A stretch of 64,000 bases of DNA from Rhizobacter sp. Root1238 (GCF_001425825.1 NZ_LMDM01000015.1:1-64000), one strand, 5' to 3'; counted from the stretch's first letter, positions 42,572-51,336 are shown. The notes: generated from the sequence alone by a model not told the origin. Numbers and translations: made by a program.

Positions 42572-43957
42572 GTGACTGAGATGAAAAGGTTGCCGACGGC
42601 CGTTCCCGGACTTGACGAGATCCTGCACGGAGGTCTGTTCGAAGGCGGCGTCTACATCCTCGAAGGGCCTCCGGGCGTCGGCAAGACGACCCTCGCGAAC
42701 CAGATCGCCTACCAGGCGCATGCCAACGACGGCACCAAGACGCTCTACGTGACCCTGCTCGCCGAGTCGCACTCGCGCATGGTGCAGCACATGCAGGGCC
42801 AGGCCTACTTCAAGCCCGAAGCGGTCAATTCCGCGGTGATCTACGTCAGCGCCTACCGCGAACTGGAGCAGCAAGGCCTGAAGGCCGTCGTCGACCTGGT
42901 GCGCGGCGAACTGGCACGGCACAAGGCCTCGCTGTTCGTCGTCGACGGCCTGGTCGTCGAGAACCAGGAACTGGGGCCCGACGAGCGCATCCGGCAGTTC
43001 GTCCACGGCTTGCAGAGCGTGGCCTCCGCGATGACCTGCACCGGCCTGCTGCTGACCAGCGGCGGCAACCGCTCGCTCAACGCCGAGCAGACGATGGTCG
43101 ACGGCATCTTCGCGTTCGAGGACTACGTCTACCAATGGCGCGCCGAGCGCCGGATCCAGATCCGCAAGTTCCGCGGCAGCGCGGTCGAGCGGGGCATGCA
43201 CACGTTCTGCATCACCGATGAGGGGCTGCGCTTCTTCCCGCGGCTCGAAGGCCTGCCCTGGAACCCGCGTGCCGATGCGCATGCCGACGAGCGGCCTGTT
43301 TCTTCGGGGATGGCGGCGCTGGACGATGCCTGTGTTCACGGCGGCTTCGTCCGCGGCAGCAGCACGGTGGTGGTCGGCGACAGTGGCGCCGGCAAGACCT
43401 TGTTCGCGTTGGCGTTTGCCGCGCAGGCCAGCCTGCAGCAGCGGTGCCTGCTGCTGACGAGCGCCGACGCTCCCGGCGATCTCGTCCGTTTCGGCGAAGC
43501 CTTCTCGCTGCCCATTTCCGACGGCATCGACAGCGGCGCACTGGAGATCCAGTGGGAGCCGCAGGAAGACGAGGGCATGGACCAGATCGGGCACAAGCTG
43601 CTGCGGCTCGTCGACGAGTTCGGCTCGAAACGACTGGTGATCGACGGCCTGGCTGCACTCGCCGACACCGTCGCGTTTCCCGAGCGGGGCTATCGGTTTA
43701 TCGGGCGCCTATTGCGCGAATTGAAGGCGAGGGGCGTAACGTCGGTGTTCACATTGGATCCGGCCGCGCTCGGATCCGCGGCGGGCAGGCCCTCGGCCGA
43801 GGGCCTGATCGCCTGGTTCGACAATGTGCTGGAGATGTCGCAGGCTGTCGGGGCGGAGGATGGCCGCGAACTGGCCATCCGGAAGATGCGTGGGGTGCGC
43901 GTGACTCGCACCAGGTTTCAGTTCGGGTGTGGCGCAGCCGGACTGACGGTGTCGTAA
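42572..43957 (+). CDS. KaiC-like dual RecA-fold ATPase
   Basis: 461 aa, two RecA/KaiC domains. CI: PTAVPGLDEILHGGLFEGG with Walker A GPPGVGKTT at 32-40 and Walker B LFVVDGLV. CII: Walker A GDSGAGKT near 268 and Walker B LVIDGLAAL. The CI switch reads TLLAESHSRM with one glutamate, and CII reads TSADAPGDL with none, so cyanobacterial-type CII autophosphorylation is unlikely. GTG 42572 follows AGGAG by 5 bp. The response-regulator gene follows at 15 bp, and no KaiA or KaiB is present. Such KaiC homologues couple ATPase to signalling, not to a clock. Confidence 0.88.
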   Translation: MTEMKRLPTAVPGLDEILHGGLFEGGVYILEGPPGVGKTTLANQIAYQAHANDGTKTLYVTLLAESHSRMVQHMQGQAYFKPEAVNSAVIYVSAYRELEQQGLKAVVDLVRGELARHKASLFVVDGLVVENQELGPDERIRQFVHGLQSVASAMTCTGLLLTSGGNRSLNAEQTMVDGIFAFEDYVYQWRAERRIQIRKFRGSAVERGMHTFCITDEGLRFFPRLEGLPWNPRADAHADERPVSSGMAALDDACVHGGFVRGSSTVVVGDSGAGKTLFALAFAAQASLQQRCLLLTSADAPGDLVRFGEAFSLPISDGIDSGALEIQWEPQEDEGMDQIGHKLLRLVDEFGSKRLVIDGLAALADTVAFPERGYRFIGRLLRELKARGVTSVFTLDPAALGSAAGRPSAEGLIAWFDNVLEMSQAVGAEDGRELAIRKMRGVRVTRTRFQFGCGAAGLTVS

Positions 43958-43972
43958 CTTTTCGGGAGCACC

Positions 43973-44425
43973 ATGCCGATGAAGTTGATCCTGATAGTCG
44001 AAGACGAGTACGGAAACGCCGAAGTGCTGCAGATGCTGCTGGAGGCGGAAGGCTACCGGGTGGCCGCGGCAGCGAATGGCAAGGCCGCGCTGGACTTGTT
44101 GGGCGGCGAGAAGCCGGCCGCGATTCTTTCGGATTTCATGATGCCGCACATGACCGGCAGCGAACTGGGCCTCGCGTTGCGAGCCAATCCTGCACTCGCC
44201 GACATCCCGTTCGTCTTCGTCAGCGCCAGCGATGAGGCCGTCGTGCACGAGCTGTTCAAGGATTACGACGCGTTCGTCAAGAAGCCGATCGAGGCAGAGA
44301 GCCTGTTGCAGCTGGTGGCGCACTTCGTCGCGAACGGACGGCCGGCGGAGCAGGACAGGCGAGACCCGGAAGTCGATCGCTCGATGCGACTGCTGCTGCG
44401 CGGCGTGAAGTTTCCGCCCGGCTGA
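43973..44425 (+). CDS. Single-domain response regulator
   Basis: 150 aa. Receiver with acidic pair in ILIVEDEYGNAEV, phospho-Asp 54 in ILSDFMMPHMTG, and the conserved Lys in FVKKPIE near 105. There is no output domain, only a charged 30-residue tail, so it should act by protein contact, most probably with the KaiC-like ATPase encoded just upstream. No histidine kinase is adjacent; the donor is unknown. Confidence 0.93.
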   Translation: MPMKLILIVEDEYGNAEVLQMLLEAEGYRVAAAANGKAALDLLGGEKPAAILSDFMMPHMTGSELGLALRANPALADIPFVFVSASDEAVVHELFKDYDAFVKKPIEAESLLQLVAHFVANGRPAEQDRRDPEVDRSMRLLLRGVKFPPG

Positions 44426-44465
44426 ACGGTCGAGGGCCGTCGCGGGTGGCGTTGTCGCCCGCTCG

Positions 44466-45404
44466 TCAGCGCGCCTGCGCGCGCAGCGTTCCCGGCGGCA
44501 CACCGAAGATGCGTTTGAAGGCGCGGCTGAAGGAGGCTTCGGACTCATACCCCAGGCGCTGGGCGATGTCGGCGACGGTCGCTCCACCGTGACGCAGCCA
44601 TCCGCCGGCCACGTGCATGCGCCAGTGCGCGAGATAGCGCGCCGGCGACAGCCCCACCGCCGCGCTGAAGCGCTCGGTGAAGACCGACCGCGACAAGCCC
44701 GCGATCGCGGCCAGCGCAACGACCGTCCAGAGATGACCCGGCTGGCGATGGATCGCCGCGAGCGCCCGGCCGATCTGCGCGTCGCGCGCACCGGCCATCC
44801 ACCCCTTCAGGTCTTCCGCGTGGGTCTCGGCCCAGCTGCGCACCATGCAGGTGACCACCGCATCGGCGAGCCGCGCCATCACGGTCGCGGCGCCGACGCG
44901 GCGCGATGCCACTTCGGCCGCCATCAGCGACAGCAGCGCAGGCAGTGCGGGGTCGCTCGCATCGGCGCGCCGCAGGACCAGGACCGCCGGCATCAGTTGC
45001 GTGAGCGGGTGCACGGCCGGTTCGTCGAACTCGAGCGAGCAGCACACGATCAGCGAGCGCGCACCGCCACCGCCGGCGCGCATGTTGTGCGTGGTGGGAC
45101 CGATCGGATCCTGCTCGAACTCCTCGAGCGGCCGGACACGGGAGTCGAGCGCGTCGGCAATGGCATGACCGGTGCCGCGCGGCAGCAGCGCCACATCGCC
45201 CGCGCCGATCCGGATCGGCTCCTGCGACGGAAGCTTCAGCCAGCATCCGCCCTCGACCGCGAAGTGGAAACACACGCCGTCCTGGGGCGGAATCTGCACG
45301 CCCCAGGGCGCGGTCATGTCGGTGCGGCAGTAGGACGCGCGCACCAGCCGCAGGTCCTGCAGGACCGGGCTCATCAGGTCGAGGTCGGGTGGCGGTGCGC
45401 TCAT
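44466..45404 (-). CDS. AraC-family regulator with N-terminal cupin
   Basis: 312 aa. A cupin-type sensor (GVCFHFAVEGGCWLKLPSQE, GAGDVALLPRGTGHAI) is followed by the two AraC helix-turn-helix units (LAAIAGLSRSVFTERFSAAV and VADIAQRLGYESEASFSRAF). This is the cupin_6 class often seen controlling hydrolase or oxidoreductase genes. The next gene in the same direction is the DUF1579-like secreted protein upstream (88 bp apart). Target unknown. Confidence 0.9.
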   Translation of the reverse strand: MSAPPPDLDLMSPVLQDLRLVRASYCRTDMTAPWGVQIPPQDGVCFHFAVEGGCWLKLPSQEPIRIGAGDVALLPRGTGHAIADALDSRVRPLEEFEQDPIGPTTHNMRAGGGGARSLIVCCSLEFDEPAVHPLTQLMPAVLVLRRADASDPALPALLSLMAAEVASRRVGAATVMARLADAVVTCMVRSWAETHAEDLKGWMAGARDAQIGRALAAIHRQPGHLWTVVALAAIAGLSRSVFTERFSAAVGLSPARYLAHWRMHVAGGWLRHGGATVADIAQRLGYESEASFSRAFKRIFGVPPGTLRAQAR

Positions 45405-45492
45405 GCCGAGGAGTTTGCGCGGGCTGAGCGCACGCGTCGGGTGCGGGGTCTTCAGCGCGGCGGCGCGGTGCGTGCGTTCGCCATCGGTTCGC

Positions 45493-46161
45493 TCACGGGG
45501 CGGTGCGCGTGTAGACGGCGCGGGTCGCCAGCGCCTCCTTGCGGCCCGGTGGCGTGAAGTAGAGCTCGATGACGTGGCGGTCCTGATTCTCGATGTGGAT
45601 CACCGTGCGCATCGGGACCACCTTGCCGACGAAGTCCTCGCCCGCGACGCCCTGGTCGACGAAGGTGCCGAAGAGGTCGATGCGCGTGCCCGGCACCGAC
45701 CCCGACTGGCTGGCATATCGCATCATTCCGGCGTTCGTCTCGTCGATGGTGACCCATTCGTAGCGCGCGGCCATGTTGTCGTAGCCGAGCCAGCCGCGGC
45801 GCCAGTAGCGCGACTTCATCAGCGTGCCTTCGGTCGTGTCCTCGAGGTAGCGGCCACCGGCCACCCATTGGCGGCGGGTGACGATGTCATCGGACGTGAT
45901 CGGCGGAGCGTCTTCGCGCCGACCCAGCGTCGCGTAGACGCCCATCTGCACGCGCCAGGTGCCCGCCAGCGGTGCGAGCGCGAGATGGCCCGGGCCCGGC
46001 AAGCCGCGACGCACCCACGCCGGCATGTCGGTGGGCGCTGCAGCCACGGGCGTGGTGGCGCCGTCCTTGTCCTTGTCCTGCGCCTGCGCGGCGCCGAGCG
46101 CGATGCCGAGCACCGCGATGCCGACGGCCCTGATGGGCACACGCTGCCAGCGGTTGTTCAT
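45493..46161 (-). CDS. Secreted DUF1579-like protein
   Basis: 222 aa. Signal peptide (AVGIAVLGIALGAAQAQ) then a lipocalin-like beta domain: LAPLAGTWRVQMGVYATLGR, VAGGRYLEDTTEG, YDNMAARYEWVTIDET, RTVIHIENQDRHVIELYFTP. Members of this group carry a small-molecule-binding barrel of unknown role. Start ATG 46161 has GAGAGG upstream; the reading frame extends further but without coding character. Confidence 0.75.
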   Translation of the reverse strand: MNNRWQRVPIRAVGIAVLGIALGAAQAQDKDKDGATTPVAAAPTDMPAWVRRGLPGPGHLALAPLAGTWRVQMGVYATLGRREDAPPITSDDIVTRRQWVAGGRYLEDTTEGTLMKSRYWRRGWLGYDNMAARYEWVTIDETNAGMMRYASQSGSVPGTRIDLFGTFVDQGVAGEDFVGKVVPMRTVIHIENQDRHVIELYFTPPGRKEALATRAVYTRTAP

Positions 46162-46285
46162 GAAGACCTCTCGTGAATGCAAAGGCTCAGTGTGCCCACC
46201 GACACGGCCTGCAACCATGGCCCGGTGACCGGTTTGGCTGGCCGTTTGTCTTGCTCGCCTGTGGAGACACTCGATCCCCGAGGAC

Positions 46286-46310
46286 GCTTCTGGATTGCGT
46301 CTCCAGAAGC
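46286..46310 (+). other. Nine-bp hairpin ahead of arsR
   Basis: gcttctgga (46286-46294) and tccagaagc (46302-46310) form a perfect stem with a 7-nt loop, followed by ggaaaagcccttttg. A 19-bp word (46304-46322) shared with the tRNA-side terminator begins inside its right arm. It may insulate arsR from upstream transcription. Confidence 0.5.
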
Positions 46311-46322
46311 GGAAAAGCCCTT

Positions 46323-46352
46323 TTGACGATATTTCGATAATTCTCGTACAGT
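46323..46352 (+). promoter_or_regulatory. arsR promoter/operator region
   Basis: TTGACG (46323-46328), 18 bp, TACAGT (46347-46352), in a locally AT-rich segment. The spacer tatttcgataattctcg is the likely ArsR operator. The transcript would begin close to the ATG at 46359, so the mRNA may be nearly leaderless. GATAAT at 46336-46341 is an alternative -10 without a good -35. Confidence 0.55.
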
Positions 46353-46358
46353 CAACAC

Positions 46359-46685
46359 ATGGAACAGGACGACGTGATTCGGGCGCTCGCTGCGCTTGCC
46401 CACCCCTTGCGACTCCAGGTCTTCAGGGCCTTGGTCGTTGCCGGCCCGAGTGGAATGACGCCGGGCGTGATGAGCGAAGGGCTCGGAACCGTGCCCACGA
46501 CCTTGTCCTTCCACCTCAAGGAACTGATGAGCGCCGGCCTGGTAACGCAGGAGCGCGTCAGCCGCCATCTCGTCTACCGGGCCGCCTATGACCAGATGAA
46601 CGGCGTCATCGGCTTTCTCACCGAAAACTGCTGCGCAGGCGAATCCTGCGCAGTGCAACCCGAGTCCGCCAGGTGCGGATGCTGA
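46359..46685 (+). CDS. arsR: ArsR-family arsenic-responsive repressor
   Basis: 108 aa. Winged helix ALAHPLRLQVFRALVVAGPS ... TTLSFHLKELMSAGLVTQER. Cysteines 91, 92 and 97 (ENCCAGESC) near the C-terminus match the As(III)-binding site of the Acidithiobacillus-type ArsR, distinct from the E. coli helix-3 site; two more cysteines end the protein (RCGC). It precedes arsI by 20 bp and should derepress both genes when trivalent arsenic binds. Confidence 0.92.
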   Translation: MEQDDVIRALAALAHPLRLQVFRALVVAGPSGMTPGVMSEGLGTVPTTLSFHLKELMSAGLVTQERVSRHLVYRAAYDQMNGVIGFLTENCCAGESCAVQPESARCGC

Positions 46686-46705
46686 CTCACCCACAGGAGA
46701 CCGAC

Positions 46706-47191
46706 ATGAAGCGATTCCACGTCCATGCCCACGTGCAGGATCTGCAGGCCAGCATTGCCTTCTATTCGAAGATGTTCTCCGCGGAGCCCACCCGTGTCGA
46801 GAGCGACTACGCGAAGTGGATGATCGAGGATCCCCGCATCAACTTCGCGATCTCCACGCGGGGCGGCACACCCGGGGTCGACCACCTCGGCATCCAGGCC
46901 GACACCGACGAGGAACTCGCAGCGTTGAAGGCGAGCGCCGAGGCGGCCGACATGACGCTGCTGGACGTGGGCGAAACGAGTTGCTGCTACGCGCGCAGCG
47001 ACAAGTATTGGCTGACCGACCCGCAAGGCATCGCCTGGGAGCAGTTCCGGACGCTGGGCAACATCCCCGTGTTCAGCGAGAAGTCGCCGACGATGGAGCC
47101 CAGCTCAGCCGCCTGCTGTGCGACCCGCACGCCTCGCGGCAAGCCTCTCAACGTTCCCCTGACGGCGGCGCCCTCCCCGTCCTGCTGCTGA
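46706..47191 (+). CDS. arsI: ArsI/CadI-type VOC protein, putative C-As bond lyase
   Basis: 161 aa. VOC fold with probable Fe(II) ligands His 5, His 60 and Glu 112 (GIAWEQF), and the vicinal pair Cys 93-Cys 94 in ETSCCYARSDKYW, the trivalent-arsenical thiol site of ArsI. ArsI enzymes demethylate methyl-As(III) with oxygen; close relatives are annotated CadI (cadmium-induced). The C-terminal extension is Cys-containing (SAACCATR, SPSCC). Context with ArsR supports the arsenic role. No arsB/acr3 or arsC follows, so inorganic arsenite export must be encoded elsewhere. Confidence 0.9.
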   Translation: MKRFHVHAHVQDLQASIAFYSKMFSAEPTRVESDYAKWMIEDPRINFAISTRGGTPGVDHLGIQADTDEELAALKASAEAADMTLLDVGETSCCYARSDKYWLTDPQGIAWEQFRTLGNIPVFSEKSPTMEPSSAACCATRTPRGKPLNVPLTAAPSPSCC

Positions 47192-47359
47192 CGCCTCGAT
47201 GCCCAGGTTCAGCCTGCCTCGCTCGCCGAGCTTCTCGGGACCGCTCTGGCAGCACGATCTCGTTCGAAGCCCGGGCCCTCGGTCTGTGTCAGCACGGTGT
47301 TCCGCCTGCAGTCCCGTCGCGGGGCTGTAGGCAGAGGTCCAGGTGGGGGGTGAAGAGAG

Positions 47360-47608
47360 TCAGGGCGTGAACGGCAACGCGGCCTCGAAGCCTTCCAGTT
47401 CTTCGGCCAGCGTCCCGCGGCTGCGGAAATTCCGGCCGGCCTTGCCATACCAATACTCGGCATCTTCCAGGTCGCCCTCTTGAATGTGCAAGATGCCGTG
47501 CAGCCAGGCAGCCAAGGGCGAGTCGTCCTGCTGAACGAGGTTGTGCGCCTCGGTCCATTGCCCGGCCCGCAGGTGAACCAGCACTTGGCAAAGAAGGGCG
47601 TGGTTCAT
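47360..47608 (-). CDS. Small conserved-looking hypothetical protein
   Basis: 82 aa. Two short helical repeat-like segments (LVHLRAGQWTEAHNLVQQDD and HILHIQEGDLEDAEYWYGKA) resemble TPR units, ending in the pattern RGTLAEELEGFEAALPF. It follows the DsbA-like gene by 14 bp in the same direction, so cotranscription is likely. Function unknown. The 168 bp between it and arsI show nothing clear. Confidence 0.65.
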   Translation of the reverse strand: MNHALLCQVLVHLRAGQWTEAHNLVQQDDSPLAAWLHGILHIQEGDLEDAEYWYGKAGRNFRSRGTLAEELEGFEAALPFTP

Positions 47609-47622
47609 GCCACCAGCCGGAT

Positions 47623-48321
47623 TCAGGGCGCACAGCCGTCGAGGCCGCAGACCGGTGGCGCGTCGTCCTTCGCCGCCGCAGTGGCACCACCTGTCTGCTG
47701 CGCCAGCCAGCTGCGCCAGGCGTCCGGTTGGCCAAGGTAGGGGCCGACGTCCACGATCGTGAAGCGGCCTTCGCGCTCCAACGCGACGGTCGGGAAGCCC
47801 TGGCCCCCCACGCGCGCCAGCAGCGCCCGGCTCCGTTCGATGTGAGCCGCCGTGGCTGCGCCATCGAGTCGCTGGTACGCGCTGCCGAAGGCTTCGGCGT
47901 CCAGCCCGAGCTCTGCGGCCAGTTCCTCGAGCACAGCGCGCTCGGCGATGCGACGGCCCTCGACGTAGTGCGCCTTCTGCAGGCGCGCCAGCATGTCCAG
48001 CCCGGCACCCGCCAGTTCATCGGCGGCCAAGATCGCGGTGATGGGCGGCGCCGAATCCAGCACCGCGCCAGTGTCACGCAGCAGGCCTTCGAAGTAGGCC
48101 TGCCCGAAGGGCTGACCCGTGGCCTGCGCTATGCGGCGATCGTGGGCCATCACGAACTGGCGCAACTCGGGCGTGACGGCGCGGCGTGCAGCGCCCGCCA
48201 TCATGCCGCCGCCGTGCGCCTGCACGCGAAGCGTGTCGCGCGCCACACGGACCAGCGGCGCGGCGCCGTAGCACCAGCCGCACAGCGGGTCGTGGATGTA
48301 ATGCAGGGTCGCGGTGCTCAT
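47623..48321 (-). CDS. DsbA-family (FrnE-like) thiol oxidoreductase
   Basis: 232 aa. No signal peptide; the protein opens LHYIHDPLCGWCYGAAPLVR with active-site Cys 14 and Cys 17 (CGWC) of a cytoplasmic DsbA-like thioredoxin fold. The helical insertion and the cis-proline strand (VGGQGFPTVALE) fit. An extra Cys pair sits at the C-terminus (PVCGLDGCAP). Start ATG 48321 is the first before the CGWC strand; a longer in-frame stretch is not supported. Stress or redox protection is plausible. Confidence 0.88.
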   Translation of the reverse strand: MSTATLHYIHDPLCGWCYGAAPLVRVARDTLRVQAHGGGMMAGAARRAVTPELRQFVMAHDRRIAQATGQPFGQAYFEGLLRDTGAVLDSAPPITAILAADELAGAGLDMLARLQKAHYVEGRRIAERAVLEELAAELGLDAEAFGSAYQRLDGAATAAHIERSRALLARVGGQGFPTVALEREGRFTIVDVGPYLGQPDAWRSWLAQQTGGATAAAKDDAPPVCGLDGCAP

Positions 48322-48557
48322 GGTCAATCTCAGTCCCGAAGGATGAACTACGAATGCAAACATTCTGCGGCTGCCCGCGAGCTTCAGGCTGCACTGACCT
48401 CCGCTTCCTGCCGATGTCGATGGGCATGACCGCGCAGCATGTCGACTTGACGCAACGCTTCTGGTGAGGAGGCGGGTAACCATTTGCATCGTCATCAATC
48501 GATAAGGATTTCCGGACCTGCCCTCTTCTACGCTCGCCTCTCAACGAGGAGACCTGC

Positions 48558-50795
48558 GTGTCCAACAGCAAAGTTCAGTTCAACGCTTCGCACCCCGCCC
48601 GGCCGGATGTCATGCGCCGCAGGCTGTCCATGGGGCTGGGCCTGCTTCCCATGCTCCCCGCACTGCCGCTGCTGCCGGGCTGCCGTGACGACGACGATGA
48701 CGCCTCCGCAGATGCCCGCGCTGCCGGCCTGCGGGCTCCGGCCTCGGAGAGCGGCACCTTCCGCCACCCGGGACTGCTGGTCACCGAAGACGACGCCAGC
48801 CGCATTCGCGCGCTCATCAAGGCAGGCCAGGAGCCGTGGACTGGTTGGTGGAACAAGCTGTGCGCCGAGCGCAACGCCGCCTTGGACGCCAAGCCCACTC
48901 CGCTGCCGGCGGTCTACCGGGCTGACAGCAGCAAGTACGCACTGTATGGCGACATCTGGCGCGCCTGGACCCTGGTGCTGCGCTGGAAGCTCTCCGACCC
49001 GCAGGACAACCGCTATGCCGACAAGGCCGTGGAGTTCCTCGACGCGTGGGCGAACACGTTGAAGGAGGTCGGGACGGTTCCTCCCGGATCCACAGCCCAT
49101 GACGACCACACCTTCATCATCCTGGCCGGCATCCAGGGCCACCAGCTGGCGCAGATCGGCGAGATCCTGCGCACCTACCCCGGCTGGGCGCCGGCGAGCC
49201 TGAAGCGCTTCCAGGAGATGCTGCTTAAGGTCTTCGCCCCGGTCTCGTCGTCGTTCCTCAGCGACGGGCGCATCGGGTCCCATGCCAACTGGGACCTGGC
49301 CTCGCTGGCCGGCGCCATGGCCATCGGCGTGTTCTGCGACCAGCCCGACCTGTACCGGCTGGCCTGCGATTGCTACGCGGGCAACAACCGCGGCAAGCTC
49401 AGGAATTTCGGCAATGGCTCGATCATGCATGGCGTCTACTTCATGCATCCGGGCCACTTCGGGCAGTGGGAGGAGAGCGGCCGCGACCAGGGCCATTCGA
49501 CGCTGGGCATGTCGCTCGGCGGCGACCTGCTGGAGATGGCCTGGAACCAGGGCGACGATCTCTACGGGATGTACAACAACCGCTTCCTGGCAGCGGCGGA
49601 GTACGTGGCGCGCTCCAACCTGCTGGACGAGAACGGCAAGCCCTACCCGCTGCCGTATGCGCGCGAACACAATCCGTCGCAGCCCCACACCTCCCTGTGG
49701 ACCGAGGTGAACCAGTCGTTCCAGCACGGCCGCAACGCCTGGGAGCCCATCTACAACCACTACGTCAACCGCATGGGACTGGCCGCACCCAACGTCACGC
49801 GCATGGCCTTGCAGTGCGAGCCGAAGTACGGCGGCAGCAGCGACGACGTCTGGTGGCCGACGCTGATCCATCGCCGTCCGGGCTATTCCGAGACGATGAA
49901 GCCGGCGTCGGGCCTCACCGCCCACCTGCGCGGCGACCGCGTCGTGCTGTCGTGGTGGGGCAGCCTCGGCGCAACCTCGTATGCGGTCAAGCGAGGCCCC
50001 GGGGCCGACGGCCCCTTCAGCCTCCTGCGCACGGTGCCGGCGAGCGAGCTGCTCACCTACAGCGATACACCGCCCAAGGGCGTCTGGTTCTACCAGGTCA
50101 CCGCCCAAGGCGTCGGTGCCCCGAGCGAGGGCTCCAACGTGGCCCGCATCGCCGTTTCGGGCGAGCCCCGCTTGTCGATGCCGCTGAACGGCGTGAACAA
50201 CACCGGGACCGCCGGCACGCTGTTCACCGCCGCCGGCACCTCGGCCTCGGTGGAGGGCAAGCTGCTGGACGGTGCCGCCTGGGGCGAGGGTCGCCGCAAC
50301 GACAAGGCCCTCGTGTTCGACGGCAAGAAGGCGGGCCTGCAACTGCCGGCAGGACTGTTCAGCGACCTGGACGACTTCAGCGTGTCCCTGTGGGCCTACG
50401 CCAACTCGCTGCACTGGGACAGCTGCCTGTTCTTCGCGGGGCAGGATGCGTTCTCCTGCATGTTCATTGCCCCCCAGGCGGGCAAGGGGCTGCGTTTCGG
50501 GATCTACGGCGCAACACACAATGATGCGCAGGTGGTGGAAGCCCCCTGGTTCATGCCGATTCGCCGCTGGGTCCATGTGGCGGTCACGCTGCAGGGCAAC
50601 ACCGGGCGGCTCTACGTCGACGGCACCGAAGTGGCGAAATCCGACGACATCCTGCTGTCGCCGCGCCAGGTCGGCGACCAGGTGACCTTCCTGGGACGCA
50701 ACTGGTCGCATCCGTCGTTCGACGGCCGCATCCAGGACTTCCGCGTGCATGCTGGCGCGCTGAGTGCAGCAGAGATTGCCGCACTGGCGCAGTGA
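48558..50795 (+). CDS. Secreted polysaccharide lyase with fibronectin-like and LamG/lectin domains
   Basis: 745 aa. A twin-arginine-like signal (MRRRLSMGLGLLPMLPALPL) ends in a possible lipobox LLPGC followed by poly-Asp. An alginate-lyase-type alpha/alpha-toroid domain at about 65-420 has SHANWDLASLAGAMAIGVFC, HPGHFGQWEESGRDQGHS and WEPIYNHYVNRMG; the His, Tyr and Arg of the lyase site appear in these. A fibronectin-like module (about 440-525) and a LamG-type lectin domain (about 545-745; DFSVSLWAYANS, GRIQDFRVHAGALS) follow. GTG start with GAGGAG 7 bp upstream. There is no SusCD-like or other polysaccharide cluster around it. Confidence 0.85.
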   Translation: MSNSKVQFNASHPARPDVMRRRLSMGLGLLPMLPALPLLPGCRDDDDDASADARAAGLRAPASESGTFRHPGLLVTEDDASRIRALIKAGQEPWTGWWNKLCAERNAALDAKPTPLPAVYRADSSKYALYGDIWRAWTLVLRWKLSDPQDNRYADKAVEFLDAWANTLKEVGTVPPGSTAHDDHTFIILAGIQGHQLAQIGEILRTYPGWAPASLKRFQEMLLKVFAPVSSSFLSDGRIGSHANWDLASLAGAMAIGVFCDQPDLYRLACDCYAGNNRGKLRNFGNGSIMHGVYFMHPGHFGQWEESGRDQGHSTLGMSLGGDLLEMAWNQGDDLYGMYNNRFLAAAEYVARSNLLDENGKPYPLPYAREHNPSQPHTSLWTEVNQSFQHGRNAWEPIYNHYVNRMGLAAPNVTRMALQCEPKYGGSSDDVWWPTLIHRRPGYSETMKPASGLTAHLRGDRVVLSWWGSLGATSYAVKRGPGADGPFSLLRTVPASELLTYSDTPPKGVWFYQVTAQGVGAPSEGSNVARIAVSGEPRLSMPLNGVNNTGTAGTLFTAAGTSASVEGKLLDGAAWGEGRRNDKALVFDGKKAGLQLPAGLFSDLDDFSVSLWAYANSLHWDSCLFFAGQDAFSCMFIAPQAGKGLRFGIYGATHNDAQVVEAPWFMPIRRWVHVAVTLQGNTGRLYVDGTEVAKSDDILLSPRQVGDQVTFLGRNWSHPSFDGRIQDFRVHAGALSAAEIAALAQ

Positions 50796-50933
50796 CGATG
50801 GAGGATCCGGCAGCGGCCGGATCGTGCTCCCCGCGGCGCGTCGCGTCGCGTGCTGCAACGCATCGAGCAGTGGTCCGTGATTTGGAATTCGAGCGAACCC
50901 GCAGCACAAGCTTCAGGCAGCGCTCAGAAGCGG

Positions 50934-50970
50934 AAAAGCCCTTGCAACTCAGTGAGCTGCAAGGGCTTTT
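50934..50970 (-). terminator. Strong intrinsic terminator of the tRNA cluster
   Basis: aaaagcccttgca (50934-50946) pairs perfectly over 13 bp with tgcaagggctttt (50958-50970); loop 11 nt. It begins 3 bp beyond the 3' end of tRNA-Asp on the minus strand. T-runs exist on both strands, so it can also end transcripts of the lyase gene coming from the left. Confidence 0.9.
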
Positions 50971-50973
50971 TGT

Positions 50974-51050
50974 TGGCGGAGTGGACGGGGCTCGAACCCG
51001 CGACCCCCGGCGTGACAGGCCGGTATTCTAACCAACTGAACTACCACTCC
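50974..51050 (-). tRNA. tRNA-Asp (GTC)
   Basis: 77 nt, CCA encoded. Acceptor GGAGTGG pairs with CCACTCC; anticodon loop ctGTCac gives GTC. T-arm GGGTTCGAGCCCC is canonical. Last of three tRNAs transcribed with gltX. Confidence 0.97.
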
Positions 51051-51131
51051 AATTTCTTCTTACCGCAGCGGGTTTCCGTTTCGATTCGCAGCCTTTCAGC
51101 CGTCGACTCTCTGCGCAAGCCCCGCCAAACT

Positions 51132-51207
51132 TGGCGTCCCCTAGGGGATTCGAACCCCTGTAATCACCGTGAAAGGGTGGTGTCCTAGGCCTCTAGACGA
51201 AGGGGAC
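51132..51207 (-). tRNA. tRNA-Glu (TTC)
   Basis: 76 nt, CCA encoded. Begins GTCCCCTTCGTCTAGAGGCC, the bacterial tRNA-Glu start; anticodon TTC in ccTTTCacg. It shares a transcript direction with gltX, its own synthetase gene. Confidence 0.97.
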
Positions 51208-51260
51208 AGAAACTCTTCACATCTTCACCACTTCGAACAGCGCACCCCGACTCGAAGTCT

Positions 51261-51336
<76 letters not shown>

